From: Lentilactobacillus sunkii DSM 19904
GTDB lineage: Bacteria > Bacillota > Bacilli > Lactobacillales > Lactobacillaceae
Direction of reading: 5' to 3'
Length of the DNA stretch: 55,146 nucleotides
Assembly: GCF_001435575.1 (NCBI RefSeq)
Contig: NZ_AZEA01000003.1
Location: 1 to 55,146, forward strand
Shown here: positions 47,628 to 55,146 of the stretch, one piece after another
Numbering within the stretch: position 1 is the stretch's first letter
How the letters are laid out: the number at the start of each line of letters is the position of its first letter
Program-made: the position numbers and the translations under genes
The notes under the pieces: model-generated
The model's input: only the letters and a program-made list of their open reading frames with translations
Told to the model about the DNA's origin: nothing
Database searches by the model: none

Positions 47628-49019
47628 TCACTGGGTAAGTGGGTAATGCTTGGCTAAATAATCACCAAACACATCACGTAAATTTTCATCATACAGAATT
47701 TCATTATGGCCAATAATACTTAAAGTTGGGAAGAACGGAATAAACAGGTAGTGGTCGGGCATTGCGATTTGGTAAGTTTTAGCCGGTGACACCAATTCTT
47801 CATGGAAAAACAGCTGACCGGCATCTTCATCAAATCTCAACCCTTCAAAATGCAACTGGCCAAAATATTTGCCGCGAAAGCCCATCCCTTTTTGAGGAAA
47901 CTTGGTCAAAAAGTTTTTGTTTTTTTCCATCTCTTTAACCAACCGCCAAAGGTTATAACCGTCCAATGTCACACGCATGACGTGCATGGCATGCGGCAGC
48001 ATTTGGTGCAACTGATTTCGGTCAACGATACCTGCTGGTAAATCGGTTAAAAACAACCCTGAACTGAGGATGCCAGCTTGTGTTCCAGCCTTTTCCATTA
48101 TCGCATGCAAGCCCTCGTTTACCAACCGTGAATGGCCGATTAAATTGGTGGTCATCGGCGTTTTGATGCGGGCAAGCTTGTTTCTGGCCAGCAACTTTTC
48201 ACCATGTTCTTGATATTCTGTAATTTCAGCTTCATCACCCTGCTCAACAGGCAGGGTTGAAGTCTTGATCACTTTAGCTTCACTTGAAACAATCCGGTGG
48301 GATTTGTCGAGCTCCAACGTTATTTCACCAATGTAATGGCCCCACTTTTCGGCAGCTGCTAACAGCGACTGATTGACTTTTTCACCATGAACCAACAAAT
48401 GATGGGTGTGAGCGCCAATAATAACATTTAATTCAGGGAATTTTCTGGCAAGCAGCCGATCCGTCGGCAGCCCCAAATGTGAAAGTAAAACGCAAACGTC
48501 GTACTTGCCTGCATTATCTGCCAATATTTTTGGCAAAACATCTTCTGGCTTCAATGGCTCCCAACCCAAAATTGGATAAGTCAACAGATATGGCGCTGTA
48601 AGACCAATGAGGAGGACTCTCGTCTTCTGTGGTGTCGTGATAATTTTACTTGGATGAGCCCACTTTGGCAGTGACTTGGTTTGACTGTCCAAAATATTTC
48701 CCAAAATCACATCAAAATTGGCATCATTATACAACTCATCCAACTGTTCGTGACTATTCGTCAGGCCTTCATTGTTGCCAATTGTGGCAGCGTCATAATG
48801 GATTTGGTTGAGCAATTCAACGTTCGCCTTGCCATTGGTAACTTCAGTCAGCGGATGAACACGGTCGACAGCATCCCCCAAATCAACTGTGATGACTGAG
48901 GAATTAAGCTCGCTTTCCAATTGTTTCCGTCGATCCGTAATGAACTTTCTAATTCGTGGCCAATTTTCAAAATGAGAATGCAGGTCATTTGTGTGTAGTA
49001 TTGTTAATTTCTCAGTCAT
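47628..49019 (-). CDS. YunD-like bifunctional metallophosphatase/5'-nucleotidase
   Basis: A 463-residue two-domain enzyme of the 5'-nucleotidase/UshA type, but with no signal peptide and no cell-wall anchor, so it is likely cytoplasmic. Metallophosphatase motifs are LHTNDLHSHFENW, DLGDAVD, ATIGNNEG (GNHE position has Asn), VLLSHLG and IGAHTHHLL. The C-terminal 5'-nucleotidase domain follows (about 270-463). B. subtilis YunD has this layout. Substrate unknown; ATG 49019 is chosen over a TTG 12 bases earlier. Confidence 0.9.
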   Translation of the reverse strand: MTEKLTILHTNDLHSHFENWPRIRKFITDRRKQLESELNSSVITVDLGDAVDRVHPLTEVTNGKANVELLNQIHYDAATIGNNEGLTNSHEQLDELYNDANFDVILGNILDSQTKSLPKWAHPSKIITTPQKTRVLLIGLTAPYLLTYPILGWEPLKPEDVLPKILADNAGKYDVCVLLSHLGLPTDRLLARKFPELNVIIGAHTHHLLVHGEKVNQSLLAAAEKWGHYIGEITLELDKSHRIVSSEAKVIKTSTLPVEQGDEAEITEYQEHGEKLLARNKLARIKTPMTTNLIGHSRLVNEGLHAIMEKAGTQAGILSSGLFLTDLPAGIVDRNQLHQMLPHAMHVMRVTLDGYNLWRLVKEMEKNKNFLTKFPQKGMGFRGKYFGQLHFEGLRFDEDAGQLFFHEELVSPAKTYQIAMPDHYLFIPFFPTLSIIGHNEILYDENLRDVFGDYLAKHYPLTQ

Positions 49020-49042
49020 CAAATCATCCAATCTGTTTTAAA

Positions 49043-49651
49043 TTAATGTCTCTTTGCAAAATCAATTGCTTTACCAGCTACCATTTCTTCAATTTCAGCT
49101 TGAGAAAGCGGGGTTCCAAAAGGCGGCTTTTTCTTCAAATAATCAGTCTCAGGAGTATCAACCCCAACATTGATGTCTTCTTTAATTGGAACGGCATAGT
49201 GATGAATATGCCCGTGTAAATTAATAATCTGCTTAACAATTCCCATCATCATTGGATAGTGGGTCATGTAATACTGGCAGTGATTCATTTTTATCAGTAC
49301 GCCGACATCGTGAAATTCAAATTTCTGATGGTTACCGACGGGATAGTTGTGCTTATCCAAATACTTGAACAAAGCTCTCGAGTCATGATTGCCCTTAATT
49401 AAAACCAAGCGACCATTCAGCTGATTCAAGACGTTAAATATTTGCTCTAAAGCATCTTTTTCGGGGCGCGTGTGCAAAATAGCAATATCTCCGAGATGAT
49501 AAACCACATCATTTTCACCCACCCTGCGGTTCCAATTGTCGATAATGGTTTGATTCATATCTTCAACTGTTAAAAATGGCCGGGGTGCAAATTCACTGAT
49601 CCCCAACAATCGTTCATGAAAAAAGTGAGTATCAGCAGTAAAAAATTGCAT
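49043..49651 (-). CDS. Metallophosphoesterase (calcineurin-like)
   Basis: A 202-residue enzyme from ATG 49651 (MQFFTADTHFFHERL), with GAAGAC upstream; the longer frame from 49684 has no ribosome site. Metal-binding motifs are TADTHFFH, YHLGDIA, LIKGNHDSR, MTHYPMM and LHGHIHHY. The substrate is unknown. It lies next to the other metallophosphatase, and the pair may share an operon. Confidence 0.9.
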   Translation of the reverse strand: MQFFTADTHFFHERLLGISEFAPRPFLTVEDMNQTIIDNWNRRVGENDVVYHLGDIAILHTRPEKDALEQIFNVLNQLNGRLVLIKGNHDSRALFKYLDKHNYPVGNHQKFEFHDVGVLIKMNHCQYYMTHYPMMMGIVKQIINLHGHIHHYAVPIKEDINVGVDTPETDYLKKKPPFGTPLSQAEIEEMVAGKAIDFAKRH

Positions 49652-49749
49652 GAACAGGTCTTCTTTCGTACATAAGTTATACAATTAATGATACCACCCA
49701 TCGGGAATTTAGTAATTAGAAAGTATTCCGTGATGAACTGGATATAATC

Positions 49750-49780
49750 AAAAAGCCAAGACATCGATTGCCCCAGCTTT
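49750..49780 (-). terminator. Weak terminator after the permease
   Basis: On the minus strand AGCTGGGG and TCTTGGCT pair largely through wobbles, followed by TTTTTG. Confidence 0.5.
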
Positions 49781-49784
49781 TGGT

Positions 49785-51164
49785 TTATTCTTCAATTTCC
49801 TTCACTTTATCAGTCAAACTTTTGAAAACAAATAATGCAATTAGCCAAATAATTGACCCAACTAATGCAATCAAAGTGTCAGTCTTAAGTGTCAGAACAA
49901 CTGCCACGAACGCCATAAAAGTAAGAACAAAGTAATCAGCTAACGGGTATAGTGGCATTTTAAACCGCAGCTGGTTTTCTTTACCAGTTTTTCGAATCAT
50001 TTTTCGATACTTAAGATGTGCCAAGACAATCATGCTCCATACAAACAAGAAACAAGTTGTCGCAACACTGGAAATGAAAGAAAAGACATCCCCTGGCATC
50101 ATAATACTCAACAGAACAATCACCGCAATCACCGCGGTAGAAAACAGAATTGCATTAAACGGAATTTGTCGTCTTGATAGCGAACCGACTTTCTGACTTA
50201 ATTTTGATTTGCCATTATAAGTTAGTGAAAACAACATTCTCCCCGTCGTAAATAAAGAACTGTTACATGCGGAGATGGCAGCGGTTAACACCACAAAGTT
50301 AATAATCACAGCCGCTGATCTAATCCCAACTCCTGCAAATACTTGGACGAATGGACTAGATGTTGGTGAAACATGTTGCCATGGAAAAATACTCATTAAA
50401 GCGAGCAACGATCCAATATAAAACAGCAAAACACGGGTCGGCACTTCATTGATACTCTTGGGAATAGTCACCAAGGGATCTTGGGTTTCAGATGCAGTCA
50501 TTCCAATCATTTCAATCCCAGCAAAACTAAACAGAACCATTTGAAATGAAAGAACAAACCCTTTTCCTCCGGTAGCAAAGAACCCGCCATCGACCACATT
50601 CATCAAGGAAGCATGACCATATGGGGTTTTGAAATGAATGGCAACCAGAACAATGCCAATGACAATGAGTGCAACAATTGCCACAATTTTGATAATTGCC
50701 AACCAGAATTCAGTTTCGCCAAATGCTGAAACGGCGACAATGTTGATAATGAACAAAATCGTTAAAAGGACCAAACCTGTCAGCCAAATCGGAATGTTGG
50801 GAAACCAGAACTGAACATACAACCCGGAAGCAGTGACTTCTGCCATGGCAATTGCAATCCAACACATCCAGTAGGTCCAGCCAATCACAAACCCCATCTT
50901 TTCGCCGAGATACTTTTTAATGAAATAAACGAAAGAATTACTCTCTACATCAGATACCAACAATTCTCCCAGCGCACGCATCAATAGAAAACACGCCAAG
51001 CCGGCAATCCCATATGCCAAAATAATTGATGGCCCCGCAAGATGAATTGATTGGCCGGCACCAAGGAACAGTCCCGTTCCAATCGTTCCACCAAGGGCAA
51101 TTAACTGAACATGTCGATTCTTGAGGCCCCGGGATAGTTGGTTGTCGTCTTCTTGCTTTTCCAC
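49785..51164 (-). CDS. APC-family amino acid permease, CycA/AapA-like
   Basis: A 459-residue membrane transporter with about 12 hydrophobic segments. The N-terminal family signature is RHVQLIALGGTIGTGLFLGAG, with AGPSIILAYGIAGL in helix 2 and FSFAGIEMIGMTASET in helix 6. It resembles D-serine/D-alanine/glycine or general amino-acid/proton symporters. The specific substrate cannot be told. It is a single-gene unit between two terminators. Confidence 0.88.
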   Translation of the reverse strand: MEKQEDDNQLSRGLKNRHVQLIALGGTIGTGLFLGAGQSIHLAGPSIILAYGIAGLACFLLMRALGELLVSDVESNSFVYFIKKYLGEKMGFVIGWTYWMCWIAIAMAEVTASGLYVQFWFPNIPIWLTGLVLLTILFIINIVAVSAFGETEFWLAIIKIVAIVALIVIGIVLVAIHFKTPYGHASLMNVVDGGFFATGGKGFVLSFQMVLFSFAGIEMIGMTASETQDPLVTIPKSINEVPTRVLLFYIGSLLALMSIFPWQHVSPTSSPFVQVFAGVGIRSAAVIINFVVLTAAISACNSSLFTTGRMLFSLTYNGKSKLSQKVGSLSRRQIPFNAILFSTAVIAVIVLLSIMMPGDVFSFISSVATTCFLFVWSMIVLAHLKYRKMIRKTGKENQLRFKMPLYPLADYFVLTFMAFVAVVLTLKTDTLIALVGSIIWLIALFVFKSLTDKVKEIEE

Positions 51165-51204
51165 AATGTGCCTCCGTTTCTGAATGATTTCATCGTTGTG
51201 ATTC

Positions 51205-51238
51205 TAAAACAATAGCCGTGATTTGCTATCACGGCCAT
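51205..51238 (-). terminator. Terminator after ackA
   Basis: On the minus strand GCCGTGAT, loop AGCAA and ATCACGGC with TATTGTTTT after it. Confidence 0.85.
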
Positions 51239-51267
51239 TAATCGTGTAATAGATTATCGATGTAAAA

Positions 51268-52467
51268 CTACTTTTGTTCTTTGCGTAATCTTTCGATATC
51301 TCGAACAATCATTAATTCCTCGTCCGTTGGGATCAACAAGGTCTTAACTGTTGCACCGGCAGCTGTTAAGTCGCGTTCCTCACCACGAATATTATTCTTT
51401 TCTGGGTCAACTTTGATACCAAAGTAACCTAGCTTATCAGTAACTTCTTGGCGAATCATAATATCGTTTTCACCAATTCCGGCAGTAAAGACAAGTGCGT
51501 CCACTCCACCCATTTCGGCGATATAGCTTCCGATATAACGGATAATCCGGTTCTTAAAGATCTCACGAGCCAACATTGCTCGATGGTTAGTCTTCATAAC
51601 ACCTTCAATTTCGCGCATATCAGCGGAAACACCTGATAATCCAACCAAGCCGGATTTATGGTTGAGAATATCAACCATGTCATCCATGTTCTTGATACCA
51701 GCCTTTTCCATCACATATTGTAATGCGGAAGGATCGACGTCACCTGAACGGGTTGCCATGGTAATCCCGGCAACTGGTGAGAAGCCCATTGAAGTATCAA
51801 ATGATTTGCCATCCTTAATAGCATCGATTGAAGCGCCGGCACCTAAATGCAGAACGATCAGCTTCAAGTCTTTCAATGGCTTGCCTAAAAGGGCTGCGGC
51901 TCTTGCAGAAACGTATCGATAACTGGTTCCGTGAGCACCGAACTTACGAACCTTATACTTTTCGTAGTATTCATAAGGCAGACTGTACATGTAGTTAACT
52001 TCTGGAAGCGTTGTGTGGAATGATGTATCAAAAACAGCCACACTAATAATATTAGGGAGAATCTTCTTGAAAGCTTTGATTCCAAGTAATGCAGCAGGTT
52101 CATGAAGCGGTGCAAAATCAGTTAATGACTCAATCTTCTTGATAACTTCATCGTCGATAACGACGGAATCAGGAAAGAGTTCACCACCGGCAACGATTCG
52201 ATGACCAACACCGGTAATTTCACTATAATCTTTGATAATATCAAGGCTCAAAAGTTTGTCCAGAACCAGTTGAATGGCCTGTTCATGATTACTGATGTCT
52301 TGAGTGTCTTTAAACTTCTTGCCGTCACCATACTTGATTGAAATTTCTGATGAACCCAGACCAATTCGGTCAATAGCCCCACTTGAAAGAAGTTTTTCTT
52401 CAGGCATTTGAAATAATTTATATTTCAAAGTTGAACTACCGGCGTTAATTGCAATTGATTTTCCCAT
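51268..52467 (-). CDS. ackA: Acetate kinase
   Basis: Converts acetyl phosphate and ADP to acetate and ATP in heterofermentation. It is 399 residues with the family signatures INAGSSTLKYKLF, VGHRIVAGGE, VAVFDTSFHTTLP and FGAHGTSYRYVS, and LHLGAGASI. It follows ytxK, an order found across lactobacilli and bacilli (comG-ytxK-ackA). Confidence 0.97.
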   Translation of the reverse strand: MGKSIAINAGSSTLKYKLFQMPEEKLLSSGAIDRIGLGSSEISIKYGDGKKFKDTQDISNHEQAIQLVLDKLLSLDIIKDYSEITGVGHRIVAGGELFPDSVVIDDEVIKKIESLTDFAPLHEPAALLGIKAFKKILPNIISVAVFDTSFHTTLPEVNYMYSLPYEYYEKYKVRKFGAHGTSYRYVSARAAALLGKPLKDLKLIVLHLGAGASIDAIKDGKSFDTSMGFSPVAGITMATRSGDVDPSALQYVMEKAGIKNMDDMVDILNHKSGLVGLSGVSADMREIEGVMKTNHRAMLAREIFKNRIIRYIGSYIAEMGGVDALVFTAGIGENDIMIRQEVTDKLGYFGIKVDPEKNNIRGEERDLTAAGATVKTLLIPTDEELMIVRDIERLRKEQK

Positions 52468-52514
52468 AATAAGTAATGCTCCTCTATATTTATTAAAATA
52501 CTAGATAAACAAAT

Positions 52515-53525
52515 TTATAATAAATCGTTTTGTTCCCAATCATCTATTTCAGTTAGGAACTTGGTAAATGCCTGTTGATCCTTGAATGATGGAAATTCTC
52601 CCAACATCACCGGATCCACTTGCTTAGCACCATTCCCAGAATTTTGTAAAATCAGAATGGCCTTTTGTGCGGCACTGCTTTGAAACAGCTCTTTAGGCAG
52701 ATTCAGTAAACCCTGCAGATAAATCTTACCCTGCATCCATTTGAGGAGCTGCTTGGCTTCAGTTGTTTGGAATAACTGACTTGGAACCAGGAAGAATCCA
52801 AAACCACCTTTTTTGACGTGATTCATTCCGAATTCAATCAGTAAATGATGCACGTACGAATGCCCGGTTTCCGAATGAGTTGCAAATCCTTTGGCGTTTG
52901 CGTCGATCGGATAATACCCAATCGGTAAATCACTCACAACAGCATCGACCAGAGGCGCCAACACATTCTGAATGGCATCCTCGTGGAAAAGTTCTGCATG
53001 AATTTTTTGTAATTCAACAGAATCTGCAGCAAGTTCAAACATCGCATCATCATTTTCAATCCCGGAAATAGTTGGGGTTACCCCAATGCTTGTCTCAAGT
53101 TGGTGATAAATCGCCGTTAAGAGATTTGCAGTTCCCATAGCAGGATCAAGAATGCTTAACTCTTTTTTGCCATGGAAAATTCCTGAGATGATATATCCAA
53201 TCACGTTCGCAATTGTGTCCGGAGTAATTTGATAATTTGCTTGAATCTTATCGATCCTAATGGCCTTTAGTATCGCCATTTGAATTCCTTTGCGAATTGT
53301 TTCGGCAGAATACTGATTGGCTTGGAAGTCTGCATAAATATTAGTCAGTTTCTTGATATCAGCTGGGGTCAGTTCCTCGTCTTCAATATCATCACTCTGA
53401 ATAAGACCAAGTGTTTCAATTAACGAGTCGAGATATGATTGATCCTTGGCTTTTTGAATCAGCTCGGATGAGCGATTCAAGATGCCAAAAAACTGTTCAA
53501 TTTTTCCTTCAGCCAGAACTCTCAA
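52515..53525 (-). CDS. ytxK: YtxK-like N6-methyltransferase domain protein
   Basis: A 336-residue class I SAM-dependent methyltransferase related to N6-adenine DNA methylases. The SAM motif region is ILDPAMGTANLL, and the catalytic motif is VVSDLPIGYYP in place of NPPY, as in B. subtilis YtxK. The start at 53525 is a TTG only two bases after GAGGAG, which is close for a ribosome site; a CTG at 53516 is a spaced alternative. DNA or RNA target is unknown, and no restriction partner is present, so this is not an R-M system. Confidence 0.85.
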   Translation of the reverse strand: MRVLAEGKIEQFFGILNRSSELIQKAKDQSYLDSLIETLGLIQSDDIEDEELTPADIKKLTNIYADFQANQYSAETIRKGIQMAILKAIRIDKIQANYQITPDTIANVIGYIISGIFHGKKELSILDPAMGTANLLTAIYHQLETSIGVTPTISGIENDDAMFELAADSVELQKIHAELFHEDAIQNVLAPLVDAVVSDLPIGYYPIDANAKGFATHSETGHSYVHHLLIEFGMNHVKKGGFGFFLVPSQLFQTTEAKQLLKWMQGKIYLQGLLNLPKELFQSSAAQKAILILQNSGNGAKQVDPVMLGEFPSFKDQQAFTKFLTEIDDWEQNDLL

Positions 53526-53536
53526 CTCCTCTATTC

Positions 53537-53553
53537 AATAGTTGAACACTATT
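53537..53553. repeat. Palindrome at the ytxK promoter
   Basis: AATAGT-TGAAC-ACTATT, an inverted repeat overlapping the -10 (53549-53554). Possible operator. Confidence 0.45.
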
Positions 53554-53577
53554 AAATACTACCAGATAAGTTGTCAA
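53549..53577 (-). promoter_or_regulatory. Promoter of ytxK-ackA
   Basis: On the minus strand perfect TTGACA (53572-53577), a 17-base spacer and TAATAG (53549-53554). Confidence 0.7.
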
Positions 53578-53607
53578 TAATTCAAGTTAGATTGTTATTT
53601 CACAACC

Positions 53608-53630
53608 AAAAAAGGCCACTACTTGTGACC
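53608..53630 (-). terminator. Terminator at the end of the comG operon
   Basis: On the minus strand GGTCAC, loop AAGTA and GTGGCC followed by six T; the hairpin overlaps the last codons and stop of comGG. Confidence 0.85.
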
Positions 53631-53888
53631 CTCTGCCCGTTTTGGGTTGTGATGTTTTTCGTGTCTTTCTTGAACTACCTTATGACGCATAAACCTTTCG
53701 TGTTCGGTAATCCGGTTAATGGAACCCATTTCCTGCTTATATGCAGCAAGTTGAAACATTAAACAGGAAAGTAAAATACCGACAAAAATTACAGCAACCA
53801 CCGTTAGAGATCCTTGCCTGGAACAATCAATCTTTGAAGGGTATTTTTGAATATGCAGAACACTTTTGACCGTTTTCAAATATAACAT
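53619..53888 (-). CDS. comGG: ComGG-like late competence protein
   Basis: Last gene of the comG operon. The 89-residue frame has one hydrophobic helix (GSLTVVAVIFVGILLSCLMFQL, about 27-48) and a charged, His/Arg/Lys-rich C-terminal end, like minor pseudopilin ComGG of Gram-positives; identification rests on position and this pattern. The true start is unclear because no Shine-Dalgarno precedes ATG 53888 and the frame overlaps comGF by 62 bases. It may begin inside at a weak codon. Confidence 0.6.
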   Translation of the reverse strand: MLYLKTVKSVLHIQKYPSKIDCSRQGSLTVVAVIFVGILLSCLMFQLAAYKQEMGSINRITEHERFMRHKVVQERHEKHHNPKRAEGHK

Positions 53889-54270
53889 CTGTTCGCAAGC
53901 ACCCCCTATCCCGGCTCCACCTTGCCTGACGGATATCTGTCAGCGCCGGTACATGGCCTTGGTATTGGCCTGTCAACCGGATCATATCCTGATATTGTTC
54001 GATTCTGTAGTGCTTTTTGGTTACTGGACTGTATAACGCACATTGAACAGGATTTTGTTTGACGATTTCAAACCGAAATCGATCAGACTCAACCAAACTC
54101 AGGTATGAATGAAAATTGATGATATTTTGATTTCGACTATTTCGGGTGTAAGTGATCATGACTGTAATCGCCCATATGGCAAATACACTGATAAGTACAC
54201 TGACCAGTCCCTCAATCAATAAATATCCCGGCTTGATTGGCCGATTACTCGTTGATGATTTCAGCTTCAT
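53827..54270 (-). CDS. comGF: ComGF, competence pseudopilin-like protein
   Basis: 147 residues, ATG 54270 after GAGAGGG. The N-terminus has a prepilin-like segment (KPGYLLIEGLVSVLISVFAIWAI) with Gly-Tyr at the predicted cleavage position and Glu five residues in. Two or more Cys are in the soluble part (PVQCALY, DRGCLRT, KCSAY). It is part of the transformation pseudopilus. It overlaps comGE by 26 bases. Confidence 0.8.
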   Translation of the reverse strand: MKLKSSTSNRPIKPGYLLIEGLVSVLISVFAIWAITVMITYTRNSRNQNIINFHSYLSLVESDRFRFEIVKQNPVQCALYSPVTKKHYRIEQYQDMIRLTGQYQGHVPALTDIRQARWSRDRGCLRTDVIFENGQKCSAYSKIPFKD

Positions 54271-54430
54271 ATTTATCCCTCTCAGAAATCATTACTTGCT
54301 CACTTGAATCAATTTTTTTATTCATCTGATGGATTGTCTGAATATAAAATAAACTAAACGTACAGATGATCGTCAATCCAATTAATGAATCAATGATCGT
54401 AAACCCGGGGCGACTAGTCTTTCTCCACAC
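54245..54430 (-). CDS. comGE: ComGE, competence pseudopilin-like protein
   Basis: 61 residues from GTG 54430 (GTG TGG AGA AAG), with GGAG about 9 bases upstream inside comGD; a frame extends to 54529 but would overlap most of the comGD end. The prepilin-like segment is RPGFTIIDSLIGLTIICTF, where Asp stands at the usual Glu5. The soluble part is very short (HQMNKKIDSSEQVMI). Length and start are uncertain. Confidence 0.6.
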   Translation of the reverse strand: MWRKTSRPGFTIIDSLIGLTIICTFSLFYIQTIHQMNKKIDSSEQVMISERDKYEAEIINE

Positions 54431-54866
54431 GATACCCACTCCATCCCATTTGAACTTTTTGATAATACTTAACATTGTTGTCTTTACCCAGCCAAACAAT
54501 CGTCGTCGGCGCAGAAAAGCCATCATCATGAGCGATTAGTATTCTAACCTGGTTGACATGGATGGAATCCGGAACCGGGATTCTTTCTTCATGAACGGTA
54601 TCAAAATGAGCCCTCTTAAGTTTCATTGGAAAGAAAATCACGACCTGTTTTCGAATCGTTACCCGATATGAAATGTCATCAGCCTTCGCATTCAGTGTCA
54701 TCCGTGTCCAGGCACTCTGAAAAGAATGCCAGAAGATGGTCTCACTGGAATTTCCTGCCTGAACAACCTTGATCAACATCAAATTAATCATCAGGATTCC
54801 AATGATCACGCCCAAATAAACGATCAATTCAATGACTGTAAAAGCTCGCTTATTTCTGAACTTCAT
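54414..54866 (-). CDS. comGD: ComGD, competence pseudopilin-like protein
   Basis: 150 residues. The N-terminal class III signal is KRAFTVIELIVYLGVIIGIL: the residue before the cleavage site is Ala, not Gly, which prepilin peptidases tolerate less commonly. The remainder is a beta-rich soluble domain. ATG 54866 overlaps the comGC stop by 17 bases, so translation is coupled. Confidence 0.85.
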   Translation of the reverse strand: MKFRNKRAFTVIELIVYLGVIIGILMINLMLIKVVQAGNSSETIFWHSFQSAWTRMTLNAKADDISYRVTIRKQVVIFFPMKLKRAHFDTVHEERIPVPDSIHVNQVRILIAHDDGFSAPTTIVWLGKDNNVKYYQKVQMGWSGYRVEKD

Positions 54867-55146
54867 TATGTGATATTTTCAAGCCTTCATCTTTGGCCTG
54901 CTTCACTTGTTTCGTGGTCAAATAACCACCCTTCGTCAACTCGGGAAAGTTGACGGTCTTGGAGGTTGGATGTTGACTAAAATAGGCATCAATTTGTGCC
55001 TGAACAACCTCACTCATTGCGGAAGAATGGACCGATTGAGCGTGTTTTCGTTGATTGGAAAGGTTCGGAATAATAATCAAAATCAATAATGAAATGATGA
55101 ATAAAACAATCGTCATTTCAATGAGAATTACTAAATATGTGCAATA
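54850..55146 (-). CDS. comGC: ComGC, major competence pseudopilin (partial, cut by window end)
   Basis: Main subunit of the transformation pseudopilus. The visible part starts with the hydrophobic helix MTIVLFIISLLILIIIPNLS and a short soluble domain with the usual ComGC pattern (HAQSVHSSAMSEVVQAQIDAY, LTKGGYLTTKQV). The frame continues to the window end, upstream of ATG 55116. The ten codons ahead of it read ...YCTYLVILIE, and the typical KGFTLIE is not seen. Either the start lies beyond the window or the 5' end is altered. comGA and comGB must be outside. Confidence 0.8.
   Translation of the reverse strand, partial: YCTYLVILIEMTIVLFIISLLILIIIPNLSNQRKHAQSVHSSAMSEVVQAQIDAYFSQHPTSKTVNFPELTKGGYLTTKQVKQAKDEGLKISHNEVQK

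Noticed and set aside
52515-53525. Restriction-modification system at the N6-methyltransferase gene
   Set aside because: No specificity or endonuclease gene nearby, NPPY is replaced, and position and motifs match YtxK of the comG-ackA region.
53827-54529. Frameshifts in the comG genes
   Set aside because: Overlapping frames are normal for comG operons, and each frame has a plausible pseudopilin helix.

Overview
The window is core chromosome of a Gram-positive, low-to-mid GC member of the Lactobacillaceae. The evidence is gene order and gene content: rel-dtd near hisS-aspS, hrcA-grpE-dnaK-dnaJ, rimP-nusA-ylxR-ylxQ-infB-rbfA, polC-proS-rseP-cdsA-uppS, and rpsB-tsf-pyrH-frr. A T-box leader, CIRCE elements, a Gram-positive LexA box, mevalonate-type HMG-CoA synthase, fermentative D-lactate dehydrogenase and acetate kinase behind a comG operon all fit. 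A heterofermentative genus such as Lentilactobacillus or Secundilactobacillus is plausible, but the species cannot be fixed from sequence reading alone.

Layout. 1-9.5 kb: aspS-hisS behind a T-box (minus strand), a plus-strand wall amidase, then a minus-strand block with a HAD phosphatase, dtd, the (p)ppGpp enzyme rel, rsmE and prmA. 9.6-11.2 kb: a small islet of three unrecognised genes (one minus, two plus), one of them a helix-turn-helix protein with an operator-like palindrome at its promoter. 11.2-25.4 kb: lepA, the HrcA-controlled chaperone operon with two CIRCE sites, ribF-truB, and the nusA-infB operon. 25.5-38.6 kb: polC, proS, rseP, cdsA, uppS, an unknown small gene, frr, pyrH, tsf and rpsB. 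38.7-45.3 kb: a HAD enzyme, D-LDH, a GIY-YIG protein, a TrmN6-like methyltransferase, PlsC, YneF, YnzC, LexA, MvaS and an unknown small protein. 45.4-49.7 kb: a PspC-domain peptide, a DUF1461 membrane protein, a NagD-like HAD enzyme, YutD and two metallophosphoesterases. 49.8-55.1 kb: an amino-acid permease, ackA, ytxK and comGG-comGC, with comGC cut by the window end.

The genes mostly serve translation (tRNA charging, proofreading, initiation, elongation, ribosome maturation and recycling), transcription elongation, replication, envelope lipid synthesis (cdsA, plsC, uppS, mvaS) and stress control (rel, HrcA regulon, LexA). No phage, insertion sequence, CRISPR array, tRNA or rRNA gene was seen. 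The least ordinary parts are the three-gene islet with a likely AUU start, the GAC/CAC overlapping specifier of the hisS T-box, a terminator-like hairpin between the rimP-nusA promoter and rimP, a very Asn/Ser/His-rich IF2 linker, and a comGC N-terminus at the window edge that lacks the expected prepilin peptidase site. Many start sites were moved inward from the longest open frame on the basis of Shine-Dalgarno position. Promoters and terminators were found by eye, not by a scoring program.
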